This document shows positions 57,860 through 64,000 of a stretch of DNA of 64,000 nt, piece by piece. The notes beneath the pieces were generated by a model. The model made no database searches and had not been told where the DNA came from. It was given only the letters and a program-made list of their open reading frames with translations. The stretch comes from Prionace glauca. Lineage: Eukaryota; Chordata; Chondrichthyes; Carcharhiniformes; Carcharhinidae. Within the stretch, counting starts at the first letter, position 1. Every line of letters starts with the position of its first letter. The position numbers were made by a program, and so were the translations under genes. The DNA is taken from the NCBI GenBank assembly GCA_037974335.1, contig CM075760.1, forward strand, positions 3,202,859 through 3,266,858. The letters run 5' to 3'.

Positions 57860-58768
57860 TAGTGAGGGATCACTTTGGGACCAGTGACCATAATTACATT
57901 CGTTTCAAGATAGGTATAAGAATGATAAGTCTGGCCCAAAAGTTAACATTTTAAACTGGGGCAAGGCCAATTTTGCTATTATTAGACAGGAACTTTCTAA
58001 GGTTGATTGGGGAATTTTGTTACAAGACCAAGGGAAGGTTGGTAAATGAAAGGCTTTCAAATTGTTTTAGCCAGATTTCATGGTAAGCACAGTCCTTTTA
58101 GATTGAAGGACAAAGCTGGTGGCAGTAGGAAACCTTGGATGACTCTCGATATTGAGACTATGGTCAAAAAGAAGGAGGGCGATGACATGCATAGGCGGAT
58201 GGGATCAAGTGGATCCCTTGAAGAGTAAGTCAGTTCTTGGAATAGAGTTAAGAGAGAATTCAGAAGGGCAAAAAGGGAACATGAGATTGCTTTGGAAGAT
58301 AAGGCAAAGAAGAATCCGAAAAGCTTCTACAAACTCTTAAAGGACAGAAGAGTAACTCAGGAGTGAGGTACGATTTCTTAAGGATCAAGAAGGGCAGATA
58401 CGTGCGGACCCACAGGATATAGGTGAGATCCTAAATTATCATTTCTCATCCGTATTTACTGTTGAGAAGACATGGATGTTAGGTAAGTTGGGGAAATAAA
58501 TAGTGATGCCACGAGGAGAGCAGATATTCAAAAGAAGGTACTGGAAATCTTAAACCGCATCAAGATTGATAAAATTCTGGGACCTGAATGAAATGTATCC
58601 TAGGATATTTGTTGGACGCTAGGGAGGGAATAGCGTGTACCCTAGCAGAAATATTTGAATCATCGATAGCCACAGGTGAGATGCCTGAAGGGTAGAGAAT
58701 GTGGTACCTTTTTTTAAGAAGAGAGCTGCTGCAGGGAAAAATAGTAGTTATCAGTAGCTGTCGTTATT
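57860..58768 (+). mobile_element. Old CR1, endonuclease end to start of reverse transcriptase
   Basis: Shows the TSDHNYIRF-like endonuclease motif near 57885, then KPWMT and KSFYKLLKDRRVT-like linker blocks, then a KILGPDE-like remnant of the SPGPDG block. Frames are broken throughout. It is interrupted at 58769 by CR1-c copy 3. Confidence 0.8.
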
Positions 58769-59482
58769 ACAAAGAACAAAGAACAAAGAACAACACAGCA
58801 CGGGAAACAGGCCCTTCGGCCCAACGAGCCCGCGCCGCCATCCCGTTGTCTCAGTGACCTATTCATGATTTTAGTCTACGCCTAATGTGCGAAGATCAGG
58901 GAGCTCCAATATAGGGACAATTTGTTACCCAATTAATCAGCCTAAAAGCACATTTTTGGGATGTGGGAGGAAACCGGAGCACCCGGAGGAAACCCACGCA
59001 ACCACGGGGAGAACGCACAAACTCCCACAGACACAGGCCCAAATCCATGTGTCCGCATAGCAACAGAGATAGCCTCTGAGCTGTCATGTTGCCCTTAAGA
59101 TGGTCCAGTTTAAGCACACCAACGACATGAGGCAGTAGGCAACTCCCGAAGCAACATCCAAGAGCAGCCCACCACAACCTGCCGCATGCATGCCCCTTGC
59201 TGGTCAACAAGGTGGACTTAAATGCCTGTGGAGACAAAAAATTCATTATTAAACATGGCGAAGACTCTACATCCCTGAGGCAAAAACGGAATCCCAAGCC
59301 TACAATGTTTAGTAAGGCCTGCTATATCCCCCTATATGTAGACCGCTCATGTGACTGTCTAAGTGACTCTTAAACAACCCTAGCGTGCCTGCTTCCACCA
59401 CCTTACTCGGCAATGCATTCCACATCCCCACTACCCTTTGCGTGAAAAACTGCCCTCTAATATTTGTCTTATACCTAGCCCC
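58769..59482 (-). mobile_element. CR1-c LINE with SINE-like 3' end, copy 3
   Basis: Three GAACAAA-type units at 58772-58795, then the SINE-like part, a longer 3' untranslated stretch (about 59095-59290, partly absent in copies 1 and 2), then the last ~60 codons. Strongly 5'-truncated. It lies in the CH4-TM intron, antisense to the Ig gene. Confidence 0.88.
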
Positions 59483-59842
59483 TTTGTCTTACTTGTCTTA
59501 TACTGTAGCTTATTGTCAGTTATTCGACATGTCACAATATCTATCACATATTCTACAGCTTTTGATTGTGTGGAATTCTAGAAAAGGGGACTTCCACGGG
59601 GGAAATATTGCCGTTTTGTGATAGGGACAGAATGGGGAATGTAAATGAAGAAGAGTTGTGGCGTTAGTAGCACATAATGATTGCCGAGATTCGGTAACAG
59701 AATAAAATATTTGCATTGATAATAAAGGAAAAAGTGCAAACAATCATCTTGAGGAACATACATAGGAATATGTAAAGAACACAAAAGGGCGTTCTGGTTT
59801 GATAAACGACCTAACTATATTTCCTTGGTTATAATTCTCTAG
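59483..59842. other. End of CH4-TM intron
   Basis: No element seen. It ends in the acceptor ATAATTCTCTAG before TM1. Confidence 0.6.
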
Positions 59843-59970
59843 ATTCCACGGAACACACCTGGATTGAAGGCTATGAGGATGATTATGGCAGCACCCGGAT
59901 AACCGCTTCTACATTCATCATTTTGTTCTTCCTCAGTATTTCCTACAGCGCGGCGCTCACTCTGATGAAG
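59843..59970 (+). CDS. IGHM: Immunoglobulin mu heavy chain, TM1 exon
   Basis: A 128-base exon entered in phase 1 after CTCTAG and left in phase 0 at ATGAAG/GTGAGG. It codes an acidic extracellular spacer, STEHTWIEGYEDDYGS, then the transmembrane helix that begins TASTFIILFFLS and ends SYSAALTLMK. The polar Ser/Thr/Tyr positions in the helix match the mu pattern that pairs with the signalling chains of the B-cell receptor. It replaces the secretory tail when the internal CH4 donor is used, across a 4.6-kb intron. It is undamaged. Confidence 0.96.
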
Positions 59971-60108
59971 GTGAGGCGATTTAATCAAATCATGATTCAA
60001 GCAGATCGAAGCGGTCTGAAAAATCTGTAACTGCTTCAATTGCAACAATTTTAACATAAATACTCAAGCTCATAAATATCTGTTTCAACATTTTTCCCTC
60101 TTTTACAG

Positions 60109-60117
60109 GTCAAATGA
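60109..60117 (+). CDS. IGHM: Immunoglobulin mu heavy chain, TM2 exon (coding part)
   Basis: After the acceptor CCTCTTTTACAG comes GTC AAA TGA, giving Val-Lys-stop. This completes the KVK cytoplasmic end that is conserved in mu chains. The exon is entered in phase 0, matching the end of TM1, across an intron of 138 bases. Confidence 0.93.
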   Translation, partial: VK

Positions 60118-60185
60118 TTGATGGTATTTCGGTCCACACACATTTTCTTCAGCTGCTTGTTAAAATCTCTGCATTCCGAATTTGA

Positions 60186-60191
60186 AATAAA
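60186..60191 (+). promoter_or_regulatory. Polyadenylation signal, membrane mu (proximal)
   Basis: AATAAA 69 bases after the TM2 stop. A second signal is at 60487-60492. Confidence 0.65.
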
Positions 60192-60486
60192 TCTTCTCAG
60201 AGACTCTAAAAATGAAATCAATTCAGTTTATCACCCTGAATCTCACTTGGGCAATAGTGCTCATAATTGTTTGTGCTGTAATTTTAGTTTATAATATCCC
60301 TGTAGGATATAAATTAGAAACCTTACAAAGTTCCTATCTAATATGATTTGTAAATAAGTAACTCTTCTCATTCCACTCTTTTACGTTGAACTGTTTTCCC
60401 TGGTGCCTGCAACTTTGGTACAGAGAGTTTGCAGCTCTGTATGCAACGCGACGCTGATTTGTTATTGTTACTATTATTAACTTTGA

Positions 60487-60492
60487 AATAAA
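60487..60492 (+). promoter_or_regulatory. Polyadenylation signal, membrane mu (distal)
   Basis: AATAAA in the context GAAATAAACC, giving a 3' untranslated region of about 390 bases if used. Confidence 0.6.
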
Positions 60493-60519
60493 CCTTTCTG
60501 CAAAAAGGTACTTTCAATG

Positions 60520-62380
60520 AAAAAACAAATGTCTGTGATTTTGTTGAAACTATTTATCTAAGACTCTTGGACAGCTCCATTATCCCGATTAAGCCCTTTC
60601 CCAGGGAAGCAATATTCATCAGTACTCCCTGAATTGATTTGCAATCCATGAGCTGATTGCAAAATAGACGTAACACCAGCAATCTTCCCATCCATGTAAA
60701 GGGAGCTTTAACGCTTCCTTTTTTTATCGGCAATCACCATGGGTGGAATGTTTGCACAGCGAAGGCAACCTCGACCAATTCTCTGATTTGTTAGAGTCAC
60801 GTGTCAGATAATTCCAAGTATCAGGTGTCCTGATACGTCAGACGCCAAAGCAGTAGAGAGTGTGTAACTTCCTGAACCACGCTAACTGCAAACATTCCCA
60901 GAGCGAGTTCAGCACGGACAAGTTAGATTGAAGTTTCTTCTACGTTGTCAGACTTTTAAGACAGCTAAGCCAGAGGCTAGATATAAAATCGATAGACAAC
61001 AGGGTATCATGTTAGATTTCAGTATCTTACCCAGAATATTGTGAAGCACAAACCTTGTCAATTATTCCATGAATTTGAAGTTTATAATGCATTCTAGGAA
61101 GCACAAACCGAAACAAATCCCAACTGCGAGGGCCTTCCTGACTTCTCAGTTAAACGCAGATATCGGAATTGACCACTGACCCTGAAAAGCACGTGACACA
61201 GAAATTCTGCGTTTTGTAATTTATGTTAAACACACAGACAGATACTCTTTCTTCATGTTCTGTTACATGAATCTACTGCACACTTCCCAGTAAACACACA
61301 CTGACACTCTACATCCACGTGTTCGGGAATATTCATTAGTAATCTCCAACTATCTTCAATGATGAATGTTCTCCCTGATTTGTGATATCCTCCATCGCCC
61401 TGCATTCAACATCACGCCAGGAATATTTTTTCTGATCCATTCCCTCCAATGCCACCTCCACGAATCCAGTGAATATCACTCTCCCGATTTCACCTTCTTT
61501 CAGTTATTCTCTCAGACATGTATTTAAAGCCTCCTGGTCAATGAAATGTTAGCAAAAGTGCAGACCCCATTAACGCCCTTATTTTCCCAGCACTACGAAG
61601 TTGTTAGTCTCTGAAATCGTGAAGTTTAAGGTTGAAATTTACTGATTTTTTAAAAATATCATACATTCAAGGAACTAAGAAAGGTTTAGGTGCACTTCTG
61701 AACAGCTCGGAATCATATTTTTGTTTGGGTGGGGTTTATTCTTAAACTACTCTTCCCCCAATGCCCTCTTCCATTCAGGAGATGCGTAATACCCAAGTGA
61801 CATTAATCAACCTCCATTAGCATTTCCTCTTCCGGTTTCTCAGTTCCTTTCTGCAGGCTTGGACCGTCTCGTTGCATGCAGATTCCCTTTAATATGCCAT
61901 GGTCTCACTCTCTCGGATTCACTGTCCTCTGACTGGAGTCACAGGCATTAAAAATTGCAACAAAAATGGACCTTTCCTCATCCTCTGCATATATCACCTC
62001 ACACTCGAACAAATTGAAAATGACCGCACAAATAACTGGCATCCAATTTACGCTTCTGGATTTTGGGGTATCCTTCCATTTACCGCTGCTAGTTTCTTAA
62101 CACAATCCTGAGTCAGCGATGGCAAGCGGGATAAAATTTACCACTGATTGGATCCTGGAGCCGGGTCATGACCACCCGCTTCTCACACCACGTGATGCTA
62201 TAAACAACCAATCACGGTGTAGTGACCTACCCAATGCATTGTGCAGTCATCCACTCCAGGTCCAATTAGCGACTGTCCTGTTATTGTGACGTCATTCCAC
62301 AGCTGATCTTCAGTGAAATGAAAACTGGATTGTAAATGGAAATCCCCCTGCTTCAAATCCCATTTAAAGTGCTAACTTAA
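60520..62380. other. Downstream of the Ig cluster, no gene seen
   Basis: Non-repetitive, moderately AT-rich sequence. No Ig exon, recombination signal or other gene recognised. Confidence 0.5.
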
Positions 62381-63108
62381 ACATAGAACATAGAACATTA
62401 CAGCACAAACAGGCCCTTCGGCCCTCGAGTTGCGCCGATCGCATCAACCCCACCAATCTATAGACCTATCTATAACCCCCAATCCCATTAAACCCCATAT
62501 ACTCATCCAGAAGTCTTTTAAAAGACCCCAGCGAGTTCGCCTCCACCACCGACGACGGCAGCCGATTCCAATCACTCACCACCCTCTGAGTGAAAAACTT
62601 ACCCCTAACATCACCTCTGTACCTCCCTCCCCGCACCTTAAATCTGTGTCCCCTCGTAGCGACCATTTCAACCCGGGGAAATAGCCTCTGAGAGTCCACC
62701 CTATCTATTCCTCTCAACATTTTATAAACTTCTATCAGGTCGCCTCTCAACCTTCGCCTCTCCAGGGAAAAGAGTCCCAGCTCCCTCAACCTATCTTCAT
62801 AAGGCATGCCTCCCAGTCCAGGCAACATCCTTGTAAATCTCCTCTGCACCCTTTCAATAGCTTCTACATCTTTCCTATAGTGAGGTGACCAGAACTGCGC
62901 ACAGTACTCCAAATGAGGCCTGACAAGGGTCCTGTAAAGTTGCAGCATTACCTCCCGACTCCTAAACTCAATCCCTCGATTAATGAAGGCCAGTACACCA
63001 TACGCCTTCTTGACCACCTCCTCCACCTGCGAGGCCGATTTAAGAGTCCTGTGAACCCGGACCCCGAGATCCTTCTGCTCTTCAACGCTACTAAGACCCC
63101 TGCCCTAC
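62381..63108 (-). mobile_element. CR1-d LINE, 5'-truncated
   Basis: The minus strand codes EEVVKKAYGVLAFINRG through RMLPGLGG and FFTQRVVSDWNRLPSSVVEAN to GGYR and a stop, 186 codons unbroken. The ACATAGAACATAGAACATT tail is at 62381. Both this copy and 29694-30430 begin within a few codons of SVEEQKD. Confidence 0.93.
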
Positions 63109-63560
63109 AGTCCGCCATGTATCCCTATCTTAATGGAAATAAGTTAACAAATGATTGGTGCTCCTATAGAAAACGAGTCAGCAGAAATTACATCAAAAAA
63201 AGGAGACGATAACTGAATTGAACAGGTACTTAAGATCAGTCACCACGATAGATGATAAAAGTAACATTCGATAAGCCGCAATATACAACGAAATGAATGA
63301 AAGGGAGGAACTGAGGAAAATTAGTCACTAGAGAAGTGATACTTAGTAGCTTGTTGGAGCTGCCAGCTGTAAAGAGCACCGGTTCTGATGGACTTTATTC
63401 TAAGTTACTCAGATATACTGTCAACAATGCAGTCGATTTAAAATTTCCCAACGGCCTAGATTGGGGGAAAGAACCATTGGATTCGAAGATAGGGGATTGA
63501 ATCCATAATTCAAAAAAGGCAGACATAAAACGGAAACTATAGGGCATTTAGGTTGACATC
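63109..63560 (+). mobile_element. Old CR1 fragment (linker to reverse transcriptase)
   Basis: A decayed plus-strand copy. The stretch STGSDGLYSKLLRY corresponds to the SPGPDGLHPRVLKE block, and a following NPQFKKG-like stretch to PIFKKG. Confidence 0.65.
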
Positions 63561-63893
63561 GTTCTTTCATCCCAATCATTACCTACATCCAAATCTTCCT
63601 CTAACATCTTTAGTTCTACCTCTCAACATCCAATCCCACCTTGTTTAGTATTATTCCTGAACGTGAGTGTAGTACGTTTGGTCCCCTCAACCAAATCAGT
63701 CATATTTATTGTGGAAAAGGTGGTAGCAAATACTGATACTTAATGTACTCCTATACCCATGACCTGAAATAGCAAGAAAGATATGTTTCTTCCTTTATTC
63801 TGTTTTCTGCCGGTGAGCCAATCCCCAATCCATGCCAGTGTGTTGCCTCCTCTCACATGTATGTTTATTTGCAAATCAACTTGCTGATGGGGG
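63561..63893 (-). mobile_element. Possible old CR1 remnant
   Basis: 63800-63860 (GAGCCAATCCCCAATCCATG) resembles the minus-strand CR1 stretch that codes an IDWLxNRK-like block. The rest has no identifiable feature. Confidence 0.4.
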
Positions 63894-64000
63894 ACAAAGA
63901 ACAAAGAAAATTACAGAACAGGAACAGACCCTTCTGCCCTCCAAGCCCCCAACGACCATGCTGCCCGACTATCTACGACCCGCCCCCCTCCCCCACTCTT
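63894..64000 (-). mobile_element. CR1-type LINE 3' end, runs off the window
   Basis: ACAAAGAACAAAGAAAATTACAG, in part, and then AGACCCTTCTGCCCTCC form a CR1 3' end in the minus orientation. The body lies beyond base 64000. Confidence 0.7.

Overview
This is genomic DNA of a cartilaginous fish, almost certainly a shark. The strongest evidence is a set of shark-type immunoglobulin mu exons on the + strand: CH3 (53931-54239), CH4 with the secretory tail (54866-55257), TM1 (59843-59970) and the two-codon TM2 (60109-60117). The repeats agree: tRNA-headed SINEs, several 5'-truncated CR1 LINE families with short 3' tail repeats, and a second, Jockey/I-like LINE are all of the kind that fill elasmobranch genomes. 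I see no other intact host gene. Most of the window is transposon fossil.

Layout. (1) 1-23.7 kb is a tandem triplication of a composite unit: A about 1-8993, B 8994-17849, C 17850-23704. Each unit runs in the order LINE reverse-transcriptase piece, SINE, inverted LINE 3' piece, two small minus-strand exon-like segments, second LINE piece, foldback element with long inverted arms, conserved AT-rich tail, old CR1. Later insertions differ between units, so each unit supplies the empty site for the others. (2) 23.7-33.3 kb is a mosaic of L2-like, CR1 and SINE fragments. (3) 33.3-49.7 kb holds blocks of a degenerate 54-bp tandem repeat, split by CR1 copies and by a LINE that carries a SINE-like 3' end. 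(4) 49.7-60.5 kb holds the mu constant exons. The CH4-TM intron contains a 1.6-kb CA-rich tract, an old CR1 and another LINE-SINE composite. (5) 60.5-64 kb is mostly plain sequence with two CR1 copies.

How the Ig exons work together. CH3 splices to CH4. Using the whole CH4 exon gives the secreted chain, with a stop at 55255-55257 and AATAAA 37 bases downstream. Using a donor inside CH4 (55195/55196) joins TM1 and TM2 and gives the membrane receptor. All junctions keep frame. CH1, CH2, V, D and J exons were not found in the 53.9 kb upstream. The cluster is therefore either stretched by insertions beyond the window, 5'-truncated, or carries exons too diverged for me to see.

Names used below: CR1-a has a 3' end reading CCTACTCCTGCTCC then TTCTTATG repeats. 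CR1-b has AGAACAT repeats. CR1-c is the LINE with a SINE-like 3' end and GAACAAA repeats. CR1-d is a fourth family ending in TGTTCTATG. These labels are mine.
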